Source of the DNA: Telluribacter roseus
Lineage (GTDB): Bacteria; Bacteroidota; Bacteroidia; Cytophagales; Spirosomataceae
NCBI RefSeq assembly: GCF_017355915.2
Contig: NZ_JAFEUV020000014.1
Coordinates: 1-64,000 of the forward strand
DNA: 64,000 bases
Direction: 5' to 3'
Shown here piece by piece: positions 51,053 to 60,273 of this stretch. Under the pieces are notes generated by a model. The model had not been told where the DNA came from, did no database searches, and saw only the letters and a program-made list of their open reading frames with translations. Both the position numbers and the translations under genes were made by a program. Numbering within the stretch: the stretch's first letter is position 1; the number at the start of each line of letters is the position of its first letter.

Positions 51053-51496
51053 TTATGTTCTTAGTCGGCGAAAAAAGTTGAGGAGCAGCTGGCGGCACTC
51101 CTCTTCTCTAACACCCCCATCCAGGCTGGTTTTGGGGTGAAGTACTGACTTCCCCAGCCGCCTGAACCCTCGCTTGTCATCACCGGCTCCGTACACGACC
51201 CGCCCCAGCTGCGCCCAGTACAGTGCCCCGGCACACATGACACAAGGCTCCAGCGTAACGTACAGGGTACAGTCCTGCAGGTACTTGGCACCCAGGTATT
51301 CCGACGCCGCTGTAATGGCCAGTATTTCGGCATGGGCTGTGACGTCGTGCAGCAGTTCAGTCTGGTTATAAGCGCGGGCTATGATACGCTGTTTACACAC
51401 CACTACCGCCCCAACGGGTATCTCACCTGCTTCATCCGCCCGGTGTGCCTGGTAGAGCGCTTCACCCATAAAATAATTGTCCGTGTATAAATCCAT
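51053..51496 (-). CDS. tadA: tRNA-specific adenosine deaminase
   Basis: A 147-residue zinc deaminase that turns adenosine 34 of tRNA-Arg(ACG) into inosine. The catalytic block is VTAHAEILAI, with His and proton-shuttling Glu, and the zinc cysteines are in LEPCVMCAGALYWAQ. The start MDLYTDNYFMGEALYQAHRA and the C-terminal NFFRRLRT are in keeping with TadA of this phylum. Close relatives deaminate free nucleosides, but length and motif order favour TadA. Confidence 0.9.
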   Translation of the reverse strand: MDLYTDNYFMGEALYQAHRADEAGEIPVGAVVVCKQRIIARAYNQTELLHDVTAHAEILAITAASEYLGAKYLQDCTLYVTLEPCVMCAGALYWAQLGRVVYGAGDDKRGFRRLGKSVLHPKTSLDGGVREEECRQLLLNFFRRLRT

Positions 51497-51514
51497 GGCG
51501 CAAAAGTAAGGACA

Positions 51515-51553
51515 TATAAAAAGCGAGAAGGCTCCCCTCCTCGCTTTTTATAT
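51515..51553. terminator. Hairpin terminator between convergent-spaced minus-strand genes
   Basis: TATAAAAAGCGAG pairs with CTCGCTTTTTATA across a 13-nt loop. On the minus strand it ends the large Ig-repeat gene. Confidence 0.85.
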
Positions 51554-51568
51554 CGTCAGGTATATTTA

Positions 51569-54500
51569 TCAATCCTGCTTGACAATCCGTCGAACGGCCA
51601 CCCGGCCTCCGTTTTCGACCTGGATAAAGTACACGCCCGGGTTCATTTGAGTAAAGTCTACTTCGGTTTTGGTCGTGCTCACCGGCTTTTCCAGCACCAG
51701 CCGACCGTTTGCATCGTACACCCGTAGCTGGGCTGCTCCCGCTACCAGTGATGCCTCAATATCTACTACACATAGGGTCTGTACCGGGCTTGGATATACT
51801 GTAAGCCACTGGGCGTTCAGTACCGGCTCTACACCCAGGATGGGATCTACCTGCACACGGGCCGTACCGCTGGCCCTGCCCGTACCGCATTGGTTAGATA
51901 CCGCTGCAATAGAGTAGGTTGTGGTAGTCTGGGGCCGTACCGTCACGATATGCGAAGCGACACTGGTGGTAATAAGGGAGTCACGCTGCCCGGTATTGAA
52001 GGTAAACGTCCAGGGACCGTCGCCGGTGAGGTTGACACTCAGGTTGGCGGTTTCACCAATCAGGATCGTAGTAGTTCCGGTCAGAGTAGCCGTAGGAAGC
52101 GGACGTACCGTGACATTCACCGGGCTTATACTTCCACGCAGTATGAACTGGGGGCTCTCTCCTACTACGCGTACGAAGTAGTTGCCGCCCCTGGTACTAT
52201 CGGGTACAGTAGCTACGGCTTCATTTCCATTCTGTACAGTAGGGATAGTGTAGAAATTCCGGTCGGTGGTATCCAGAGATATCTGAACGTTGAACTTGTT
52301 GCTGGCTACAAACTCACCCGATGCCTGGAAGGGTATCGTAAAGGTACGACCGGCACACAGGCTGGCTGTAGTAGGGTTACCGGTACTGATGGTCGGAATC
52401 AATACAGTCACCATGGCACTTCCGTTGGGAGTACCCTTGCCACATTCGTTGGATACCTCCGTTACCAGGTAGGTAGTGGTACGTTGCGGAGACACCTGAA
52501 TCCGGAGGGGATTCTGCGTAGTGCGGCCGGACAAACCATTGGAAAGTACATAGTTCCAGGGCCCATCGCCGGTGAAGTTTACCAGTATCTCGGCCGACTG
52601 ACCCAGACTAACGGCTTTATCTCCACTGATTGTAGCCGATGGTAGTGGCTTAATACGTACCCTGATCTCTTCCTTAGGGCTTTCACATCGGTTACTACCC
52701 GTCTGTGTTACGTAGAAAGAGTAAGTACCTACATTAGCCGTGAATGGAGTAAAAGGATTACTCTGTGACTCTGTGGCTGCGGCATCACGGTACCATTTGA
52801 GATTTTCCCCCTGAGCAGCGAGCGGACTAGCCGTAGTATTCTGACAGTACTCTACCGGTGTGGTAACAGCTGGCTTAGGCGTTGTATTGATACGTACCTT
52901 AATCTCAGCCCGATCTCCCACGCAGCCTCTCAGCGTCTGGCTTACGTAATAGGAGGTAGTACCACCTTCCTGTGTAGAGGGTACCGGTGCAGTAGCTGAA
53001 GCCGTACCTCCAATGGCGTTGGTACCATACCAGTTAATGGTAGCCCCTGTTTCCGGGGTAGCCGTTAGCGGAGAAGCCGTAACAAACTGACAGTATTCTA
53101 TCAGAGGCTGCACAGTGGGTAGCGCAGGCAGACGCTTTATCTCTACCTGAAGCCTAGCCCTTGGCCCTTCGCAGTCCTTAGCAGTTACTTGGCTTACATA
53201 GTAAGAGGTAGTATCCGCATTGAGCAGATTGACGGTGGGAGCAGTGTTATTACCCGTGCCGCCACTGGCGGTAGTATACCAGCGGAAGGAGTTACCTGTA
53301 GTACCGGTAGCCGCTAGGGTGATGTTTTGTGCCTGGCGCGTCTGACACTCTTCTACCGAAGTAACAGTAGGTCGTACAGGCAACGGATTGACAACAACCG
53401 TAATTTTGGCCCGGGGGCTTTCGCAATTCAGACTTGTAGTGCCTACGGTGAAGGGTTTTGTCTGGGTTACGTAGAAAGTAATACTATCTGCTCTTGTAGT
53501 GGAAGGTGTAGGAGCGATAAGGCTTGCCGTTCCACCCGTAGCGACTGTATACCATTTCAGATTATCGCCCTGAGCCGCAAGAGGTGTGGCCGTGGCATTC
53601 TGGCAGTACTCTTCCCGGGTACTCACCGTTGGCAGTGGAGTAGTATTAATACGAACTTTGATCTCGACACGGTCACTTTCGCACCCATTCACCGTCTGGC
53701 TCACATAGTATGAAGTAACGCCACCTTCCTGTGTAGATGGTACCGGAGCAGTAGAGGAGCGGGTTCCGCCGGTGGCATTGGTTCCATACCAATTAGCGGT
53801 AGCTCCATTCAAAAAAGTAGGCTTTAAAGCTGTAGCCGTAGCAAACTGACAGTATACAACCTCTTGCGTTCCTGTTGGCGAAGCAGGTAAAGGGTTTACC
53901 TGAACGCTTATCGCTGCTCTGGGACTTTCGCAGCCCTCGGGTGTTACCTGACTTACGTAGTAGGTGCGACTAGAAGTATTTATCTGGTCTATGACCGGAG
54001 CTGAGCCCGCCGTACCACCGGTGGCTGCCTGATACCAGCGCAGGGTATTCCCCTCAGCAGCAGAAGCCGTTAAGGTAAAAGTCTGGGATACTTTCGTCTG
54101 GCAGTATACCTGTGTTCCTACTACCGTAGGAGCAGCAGGAATAGCGTTTATGGTTACTTTTATTTCGGTGGAAGAACTTTCGCAGCCCAGGGCGTTTCTC
54201 TGCGTAACTTTATATACCTGCTCACCCACTGTAGTAGTACTTGGAACAGGAGCAGTAGCCTGAAAAGTACCATTGGGCAGGTACCATCTTAGGGTATTAC
54301 CCGTAGTGGCCGTAGCCGACAGAGCCTGCGCCGGAGCTCCCTGACAGTACCCTATAGTAGCCTGGGCTACCGCCGGGGCAGCCGGAGCAGGGCTGATCGT
54401 AACAACAATGGCTTTCTTTACACTCTCACATCCACCACTGGTCTGCGTCACATAGTACGTACCCGCGCTGGTAGGTTTAGGCGCTTCAGTTAACAAGTTA

Positions 54501-55474
54501 TTGGCTGAGTCATACCAGCGTAGGTTACTACCCGTAGCTGTCAGAGTGGTGCCGGCACATACTTCGATAGGGCTGGTAGCCGTAGGTGCCGCTGGTACAG
54601 TACCTACTGTAATCGTGATAGTAACCTTAGGGCTTTCACAATTGCCAGAGTTAACCTGTGATACTTTATAGGTAATCGTGCCTGCTGATGCAGTAGAAGG
54701 CGTAGGAGCCTCAGCTAGAGGCGTATCATTAGCCTGATACCATTTCAGGGTATTTCCTGAAGTAGCGGTAGCACTTAGAGTAGTAGCCGTTTGGCCTACA
54801 CAGTAGCTATAGCTGGCCTGTGATACGGCAGGAGCCGCCGGGGCGGATTTGATGGTAACATCTATCTGGGCACGGGGGCTTTCACACCCCCCGCTGGTTG
54901 ATTGAGTTACATAGTACGAAGTAACACCCGATGCAGCAGAGCTGGGAGTAGGAGCTATTGCTGTGCTAGTTCCCCCCGTGGCGGTAGTATACCATTTCAG
55001 GTCTGTGCCTGCTGCCACAAGTGGAGATGTTGCTGCATTCTGGCAATATTCTACATTTGATGATACTACCGGAGCCGCGGGGGCTGTCTGAATAGTAAGG
55101 ACCGCAGTACTGGCCGTGCCTACTCTAAGAGGCTCCTTGGATACCACCCGCACTTTGTAGGCAGTACCGGCTTCTATGCCCAGCCCAGTGGGTATGGTCA
55201 CTACCAGCGGAGTGGTTGCACCACTGGGCGTTAGATTATATACGTGATCAAAGCTACCGGTCGCATCCGAAAGCTGTACCGTGAATTCATTGCCTGTATT
55301 GAAGGTACCCGTAGTGGTAAAAGGCACTGAAATGGTTCCACCCAGACATACTACCGTCTTGTCCGGCACTCCGGTAGTAATGGTGGGTGTTGTTGTTTGT
55401 GCCAGCGACTGACCTGCCCACAACCAACTGACAAAAAGCACTAACAGCCAACTAGTAAAAGTTTTTCCTTGCAT
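51569..55474 (-). CDS. Large secreted Ig-repeat protein with T9SS sorting domain
   Basis: A 1301-residue exported protein with a signal peptide (LLVLFVSWLWAGQSLAQ). An N-terminal beta domain of about 105 residues is followed by about ten Ig-like modules of 75-88 residues. Each has a YCQ-like Cys near the start, a W-Y core and a CES-type Cys near the end, probably a disulfide. Modules 5-7 and 8-10 form a higher-order duplicate. Three further beta domains lack the module cysteines, and the protein ends in a type A sorting domain (LTVYPSPVQTL to KQD). It is likely exported by the type IX system and displayed or released as an adhesin-like protein. No catalytic domain is seen. Confidence 0.85.
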   Translation of the reverse strand: MQGKTFTSWLLVLFVSWLWAGQSLAQTTTPTITTGVPDKTVVCLGGTISVPFTTTGTFNTGNEFTVQLSDATGSFDHVYNLTPSGATTPLVVTIPTGLGIEAGTAYKVRVVSKEPLRVGTASTAVLTIQTAPAAPVVSSNVEYCQNAATSPLVAAGTDLKWYTTATGGTSTAIAPTPSSAASGVTSYYVTQSTSGGCESPRAQIDVTIKSAPAAPAVSQASYSYCVGQTATTLSATATSGNTLKWYQANDTPLAEAPTPSTASAGTITYKVSQVNSGNCESPKVTITITVGTVPAAPTATSPIEVCAGTTLTATGSNLRWYDSANNLLTEAPKPTSAGTYYVTQTSGGCESVKKAIVVTISPAPAAPAVAQATIGYCQGAPAQALSATATTGNTLRWYLPNGTFQATAPVPSTTTVGEQVYKVTQRNALGCESSSTEIKVTINAIPAAPTVVGTQVYCQTKVSQTFTLTASAAEGNTLRWYQAATGGTAGSAPVIDQINTSSRTYYVSQVTPEGCESPRAAISVQVNPLPASPTGTQEVVYCQFATATALKPTFLNGATANWYGTNATGGTRSSTAPVPSTQEGGVTSYYVSQTVNGCESDRVEIKVRINTTPLPTVSTREEYCQNATATPLAAQGDNLKWYTVATGGTASLIAPTPSTTRADSITFYVTQTKPFTVGTTSLNCESPRAKITVVVNPLPVRPTVTSVEECQTRQAQNITLAATGTTGNSFRWYTTASGGTGNNTAPTVNLLNADTTSYYVSQVTAKDCEGPRARLQVEIKRLPALPTVQPLIEYCQFVTASPLTATPETGATINWYGTNAIGGTASATAPVPSTQEGGTTSYYVSQTLRGCVGDRAEIKVRINTTPKPAVTTPVEYCQNTTASPLAAQGENLKWYRDAAATESQSNPFTPFTANVGTYSFYVTQTGSNRCESPKEEIRVRIKPLPSATISGDKAVSLGQSAEILVNFTGDGPWNYVLSNGLSGRTTQNPLRIQVSPQRTTTYLVTEVSNECGKGTPNGSAMVTVLIPTISTGNPTTASLCAGRTFTIPFQASGEFVASNKFNVQISLDTTDRNFYTIPTVQNGNEAVATVPDSTRGGNYFVRVVGESPQFILRGSISPVNVTVRPLPTATLTGTTTILIGETANLSVNLTGDGPWTFTFNTGQRDSLITTSVASHIVTVRPQTTTTYSIAAVSNQCGTGRASGTARVQVDPILGVEPVLNAQWLTVYPSPVQTLCVVDIEASLVAGAAQLRVYDANGRLVLEKPVSTTKTEVDFTQMNPGVYFIQVENGGRVAVRRIVKQD

Positions 55475-55574
55475 ATACCTGATTTTGATGAGAAGGGTAA
55501 TTTTCCGTTAAAAAATTGCCCTTAAAGTTAGGTATATTTTTCCAAAGAAAGATGACTGCTGAGCAAGTGGTGAC

Positions 55575-58500
55575 TTAGATCTTGACGATGGAATCGTACA
55601 CCAGATCATGCACTTTGCGGCGTGTGCGGTGCCGGTTGATTCCGTTGTTTTCCATGTCGGGGTGGATACGGTTTGACAGGAACACAAATATCAGTTCTTC
55701 GTCCGGATCTACCCATACTACTGCTCCCGTAAAGCCGGTATGGCCGAAGGAGTTAATAGACGCTTTGGATGATACGTACGAGCTGTTGCCACTGATAGGA
55801 GCCTTGTCCCAGCCGAGTCCGCGGTGGTGAATGTTGTCCTGCATGCTGGAGAAGAAAGGTACCGTACCTGTCTGGAGAAACTGCTTACCCGCGTATAGTC
55901 CCTTCCATAGGTTCATCTGCATAAGAGTAGCCACATCAAGAGCCGTACCGAACAATCCGGCATGCCCTGATACCCCACCCTGAATAGCCGCCATCTGGTC
56001 ATGAGCTGTACCCTGAATCAGCTGGCTACGGAACCGGACATCCTGCTCGGTAGGAGCAATAAGGTTCTGTGGGAAGCGACGAAGCGGATTATAGCCCAGC
56101 CTTGCCAGTCCAAGTGGTTCGTAGATATTCTGGTATACAAACAGGTCCAGGGGCTGAGCGGTTACGCGCTCCACAATCTTCTGCAGGGTCAGGAAGCCCA
56201 GGTCACTGTATACGTAGGAATACTGGCCCGAACGCTCGCGGCGGTTGTGCAGCGGTGACTCCACCACCCACTTCCATACCGAGTCGCGCAGTGTAGGCTT
56301 GGCATGTAAGCGGGGAGCTACCTGCAGCTGGAACATACTATCGGCCGAAGCACTGTAGTACTCGGGGAGAAGTCCGCCGCCTCTGGTCATGGTACGCTCC
56401 CACAACTTAGGATAAAAGGCCACCAGCCCCGAGCGGTGCATCAAAAGATCACGAACGGTAAAGTACTGCTTGTTGGTAAAGCGAAGCTCGGGAAGGTACT
56501 CCGAAGCTTTTTTATCCAGATCAATCAGCTTCCGGTCGTAGAGGAGCATCACCGCCTGCAGTGTAGAAGCTACCTTGGTTACCGAGGCCAGATCATAGAT
56601 CGTCTCATCATTGACGCGCTCAGCTGAACGGTAGTTAAGAGTACCGTACGATTTATCAAATACTACCTTGCCTTTCCGGGCTACCAGTACCTGACAACCT
56701 GGAAACACATGCTCATTGATTGCTTCTGCCACTACATGATCAATATTCTGAAGTACACGGCTCTTCATGCCTACGCTCTCAGCCGATCCGTAGCTTATGC
56801 GACCAATGGCGGGGGTTTCGTGCCCGTGCCCAGGCCGGTACGACAAGACCGATACGGGCAATACGCCCTGACCGGGCAGCGCCCCGAACAGGACCTGTGC
56901 GGCGGCCATCTGTGAATCCGTCCCATCCTGATTCGCGCAGATGAGTGCGTCGGTCTCGGGGAAGAACTGGATGCTATAAGGTGTACCGAACAGGACCAGG
57001 ACTACGCGCTTGCCCTGCTGCTTCAGCCGGTTGATAAAGTTGATGGTACCTGCCGTAACACCATGGTTGCGACGGGCTGATGAGCTGATACCATGCACAC
57101 CTACTATGATTGCATCATATGCCTCCAGATGGGTCATCATCTGAGCAATCTCCTCGTCGTTACTGGGCTTATCCGCGAATATATGGTGGCGCATGGGCGC
57201 GTAGTGACCGAGCATCTTCTGGAACGGAGTCCCGTTACCAGCCCCTACCGTTACCGAAGCTACCTTCATGCCTTCCACACTACGGATAGGCAGGAGGCTG
57301 TTTTCGTTACGAACTACCGTTACTGCAGCTTCGCTCAACTCACGGATCAGCTCCTTGCTTTCCACATTATTCAGGTCCTGGTACAGGTTTGGCAGCTCCA
57401 CAGGCTTGTACTCATGCAGCCCCGCCCAGTACTTCGCCTGCAGGATACGCTTAACTTTATTATCTATAAACTCCTGCGTAATAGTACCCTGATTTAGCGC
57501 TTCTTTAATACGAGCTACCGTTTCGCCTACTTTCTCCGGATAAAGCAGTACGTCGTTACCGGCCATAAGGGCTCTTAGGTTGACATCCGCAGCCTTGCCT
57601 GTCTTAAGTACTCCCTGCATATTCATAGCATCCGTGAATACCAGCCCACGGAATCCCATCTCGTTGCGCAGCAGGTCAGTTACTACTTTTTGAGATAGTG
57701 AGGAAGCCAGTTGAGGGGTGTTGTCCAGAACAGGCACGTACAGGTGTCCGCTCAGGACGCCCATCAGACTATCGGCAATCAGTTTCTTATAGGGATACAG
57801 ATCAATCTCCTGGAGTCGCTCGGCAGAATGATTCAGTACAGGCAGAGTCAGGTGAGAGTCAGCATCGGTATCACCGTGGCCGGGAAAATGCTTGGCCGTA
57901 GCGATCACGCGGTTGTGCTGAAGACCCTTCATATACGCCGTGGCTTTACGGGTTACATTTTCACGATCTTCACCGAACGAACGAATGCCAATAATAGGGT
58001 TTTTGGGATTGCTATTAATATCCGATACCGGAGCAAAGTTGATATGGATGCCCAGTCGGCGACAGTGCCTGGCGATCTCCTCTCCCATACGGTAGACGAG
58101 CTCATCATCCTTAATTGCACCCAGTACCATCTGACGGGGAAACTCTATAGTACTGTCCAGACGCATACCCAGCCCCCACTCTCCATCTATACCAATAAAT
58201 AAGGGTACTTTAGACTGGGCCTGGAAACGGTTGGTCAGGACCGCCTGCCGATGAGGACCTCCCTGAAAGAAGATAAGGCCTCCGAGGTGGTAGTCCCGAA
58301 GTAGTTTCTCGACATAGCGGTTTTCGTACTCATTTCTGTTGGAGAAAGCGGCCACCATAAAGAACTGGCCGATCTTCTGATCCAGTGTTAGCGTTGCCAG
58401 TGTACTGTCAACCCATTTGGCCTCGGGCAGTACGTGTACAGGTCCTGCCTTTCTCCGGGCTTTTTTAGCGGGTTTAACAGCCTCTGGTTCTTTGATAGAC

Positions 58501-58637
58501 AAAGCCTCCAGCACAGTAGCTGATTTGTGCAATTTCCAGGCTGTTGCTACCACTGAACTTACAATCAATGAGACACACATTCCTATTACCACCCGCAGTA
58601 TTCCTGGACGGGTAATACGACCAAACCAATTTCTCAT
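55575..58637 (-). CDS. GH3 beta-N-acetylhexosaminidase fused to a serine hydrolase
   Basis: A 1020-residue two-enzyme protein anchored by an N-terminal membrane helix (VVIGMCVSLIVSSVVATAW). Residues of about 70-600 form a glycoside hydrolase 3 domain of NagZ type: AKHFPGHGDTDADSHL carries the His/Asp general acid-base loop, and LVFTDAMNM the nucleophile Asp. From about 620 a class C-like serine hydrolase domain follows: LASVTKVASTL holds the SxxK (SVTK) and YSYVYSDLGFLTL the second motif, with HTGFTGAVVW near the end. NagZ domains trim GlcNAc from wall fragments. The fusion should act on peptidoglycan from the periplasmic side. It is divergent from the rhodanese gene. Confidence 0.9.
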   Translation of the reverse strand: MRNWFGRITRPGILRVVIGMCVSLIVSSVVATAWKLHKSATVLEALSIKEPEAVKPAKKARRKAGPVHVLPEAKWVDSTLATLTLDQKIGQFFMVAAFSNRNEYENRYVEKLLRDYHLGGLIFFQGGPHRQAVLTNRFQAQSKVPLFIGIDGEWGLGMRLDSTIEFPRQMVLGAIKDDELVYRMGEEIARHCRRLGIHINFAPVSDINSNPKNPIIGIRSFGEDRENVTRKATAYMKGLQHNRVIATAKHFPGHGDTDADSHLTLPVLNHSAERLQEIDLYPYKKLIADSLMGVLSGHLYVPVLDNTPQLASSLSQKVVTDLLRNEMGFRGLVFTDAMNMQGVLKTGKAADVNLRALMAGNDVLLYPEKVGETVARIKEALNQGTITQEFIDNKVKRILQAKYWAGLHEYKPVELPNLYQDLNNVESKELIRELSEAAVTVVRNENSLLPIRSVEGMKVASVTVGAGNGTPFQKMLGHYAPMRHHIFADKPSNDEEIAQMMTHLEAYDAIIVGVHGISSSARRNHGVTAGTINFINRLKQQGKRVVLVLFGTPYSIQFFPETDALICANQDGTDSQMAAAQVLFGALPGQGVLPVSVLSYRPGHGHETPAIGRISYGSAESVGMKSRVLQNIDHVVAEAINEHVFPGCQVLVARKGKVVFDKSYGTLNYRSAERVNDETIYDLASVTKVASTLQAVMLLYDRKLIDLDKKASEYLPELRFTNKQYFTVRDLLMHRSGLVAFYPKLWERTMTRGGGLLPEYYSASADSMFQLQVAPRLHAKPTLRDSVWKWVVESPLHNRRERSGQYSYVYSDLGFLTLQKIVERVTAQPLDLFVYQNIYEPLGLARLGYNPLRRFPQNLIAPTEQDVRFRSQLIQGTAHDQMAAIQGGVSGHAGLFGTALDVATLMQMNLWKGLYAGKQFLQTGTVPFFSSMQDNIHHRGLGWDKAPISGNSSYVSSKASINSFGHTGFTGAVVWVDPDEELIFVFLSNRIHPDMENNGINRHRTRRKVHDLVYDSIVKI

Positions 58638-58726
58638 GCTTGCTGTTAAAGTGTATTAGGTGTAATGATGATAATAATCGAACGCTACTATCAAAAAGTT
58701 CTATCTTCTCCAATATAACAAGAATC

Positions 58727-59239
58727 GTGCAAAAAAGATCAAAAATTCTTCTTTTTGTTATAATTTCTATGCTTTTTGGATGTAACTCTTCTGATGGCCA
58801 AATAACTAGTAAGCCTTACAAGGCGCTGCTACATACGCTGTATAAGAAGGACGTTCCGCTAATTAGCTGTGACAAAGCGCAAAAGCTTCCGGAGGCGGTG
58901 TTCCTGGATACGCGCTCACCGGCTGAGTACAAAGTGAGTCATATACAGAAGGCCCGCTGGGTAGGCTACGAAGAATTTTCGCTGGACCGCGTCAGGGACA
59001 TTCCCAAAGACACTCCTCTGGTAGTGTATTGCTCGGTAGGGGTACGAAGCGAGCAGGTAGGTAAGAAGATGATAGACGCTGGCTATACGCGGGTGTACAA
59101 CCTGTACGGAAGTATATTTGAGTGGGTCAATCAGGATAAGCCCATAGTAGACAGTAAAGACCAGCCTACCCGGAAGGTACACGCCTATTCGCCCGCGTGG
59201 GGGATATGGCTGCGCAAGGGAGAAAAGGTATACGAATAA
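58727..59239 (+). CDS. Rhodanese-domain lipoprotein
   Basis: About 170 residues. I place the start at GTG 58727, which gives a lipoprotein signal (QKRSKILLFVIISMLFGCNS). The longer frame from ATG 58640 would overlap the region of the divergent gene's promoter. The rhodanese domain has FLDTRSPAEYKVSHI and the active-site loop VVYCSVGVRSEQVG with the catalytic Cys. The tail contains YNLYGSIFEWVNQ. Rhodaneses carry sulfur as a persulfide; the role of an envelope-anchored form is unknown. A terminator follows. Confidence 0.78.
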   Translation: MQKRSKILLFVIISMLFGCNSSDGQITSKPYKALLHTLYKKDVPLISCDKAQKLPEAVFLDTRSPAEYKVSHIQKARWVGYEEFSLDRVRDIPKDTPLVVYCSVGVRSEQVGKKMIDAGYTRVYNLYGSIFEWVNQDKPIVDSKDQPTRKVHAYSPAWGIWLRKGEKVYE

Positions 59240-59240
59240 G

Positions 59241-59298
59241 AGCCGGTACTCTGCTGTATCTATCGGATACACTATACGCAGACTACCGGCTTTTTTTT
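59241..59298. terminator. Bidirectional terminator between rhodanese and tpiA
   Basis: AGCCGGTA (59241-59248) pairs with TACCGGCT (59284-59291) followed by a T-run. An inner GTATC/GGATAC stem adds stability. The converging genes can share it. Confidence 0.8.
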
Positions 59299-59320
59299 AT
59301 TACTAACTGATCAGCTACAA

Positions 59321-60085
59321 TTACTGACGGGCTTTGATGATATTGGTGAAATCACGCGATTTCAAAGAAGCTCCACCTACCAGGCCTCCGTCTACATCGG
59401 GGCTGGCAAATAGCTCCTCGGCATTGGCAGCACCCACACTACCTCCGTACAGAATAGATGTATTGTCCGCTACTTCGTTACCGTACTTCCCGGCAATGTG
59501 TCCACGCAGTGCAGCGTGCATTTCCTGTGCCTGCTCTGAGCTGGCGGTAAGACCGGTACCAATGGCCCAGATGGGCTCATACGCGATCACTACTTTTCCG
59601 AACTGCTCTTCCGACAGGTGGAACAGGCTCTCGGTGATCTGGTTCTTCACAAATCCGATGAAGTCCTCATTCTGGCGCTGATTCAGAGATTCACCGCAGC
59701 AGAAGATAGGTGTCAGACCGTTCTCAAGTGCGATATTTACCTTATCAGCCAGCTGAGCGTTGGTTTCGCCGAAGTACTCACGACGCTCGCTGTGACCCAG
59801 TACTACATACTCAATACCGATAGACTTTAGCATGGAAGCTGAGATCTCTCCGGTATACGCACCCGATGCTTTATCGGAGCAGTTCTGAGCGGCCAGAGCT
59901 ATTTTGGGTGAGTTTTCGATGTACTTCTTAAGAGTGGTCAGGTATATGGCAGGGGGGCAAAGGATTACCTGCACATCGCCGGTTACTTCGTCATTGACCA
60001 TATTAACTACCTCGGAGGTAAGCGCCAGGGCTTCGTCGAGGGTCTTGTTCATTTTCCAGTTTCCGGCTACTATTTTCTTGCGCAT
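59321..60085 (-). CDS. tpiA: Triosephosphate isomerase
   Basis: A 254-residue glycolytic enzyme interconverting dihydroxyacetone phosphate and glyceraldehyde 3-phosphate. ATG 60085 was chosen as it begins MRKKIVAGNWKMNKTLDEAL, with the catalytic Lys in NWKMN. The electrophile His is in VVLGHSERREYFGE, the base Glu in VIAYEPIWAIGTGLTAS, and the phosphate loop in ILYGGSVGAAN. A longer frame to 60115 adds ten unlikely residues. Confidence 0.96.
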   Translation of the reverse strand: MRKKIVAGNWKMNKTLDEALALTSEVVNMVNDEVTGDVQVILCPPAIYLTTLKKYIENSPKIALAAQNCSDKASGAYTGEISASMLKSIGIEYVVLGHSERREYFGETNAQLADKVNIALENGLTPIFCCGESLNQRQNEDFIGFVKNQITESLFHLSEEQFGKVVIAYEPIWAIGTGLTASSEQAQEMHAALRGHIAGKYGNEVADNTSILYGGSVGAANAEELFASPDVDGGLVGGASLKSRDFTNIIKARQ

Positions 60086-60213
60086 AGGTAGGTAAGCTGT
60101 ATAAGGTAACACCATCTGATTTACGCTACGAAATTACCACTTTTTCCCTATGTAGACCATTTTCAAACTCTTTTACACAATTTTGCTAACAATTTGACCC
60201 CATTGAAGTTTTT

Positions 60214-60246
60214 TTTGTGTTTAAACAAGACTAATCAGTAACTTTA
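60214..60246 (+). promoter_or_regulatory. Putative promoter of the aspartyl protease gene
   Basis: TTTG (60214-60217), 21-nt spacer, TAACTTTA (60239-60246), 27 bp before the ATG. The -7 box differs from TAnnTTTG only in the last base. Confidence 0.45.
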
Positions 60247-60273
60247 CAGTATGTAGAAAAAGTATACAAAGCC

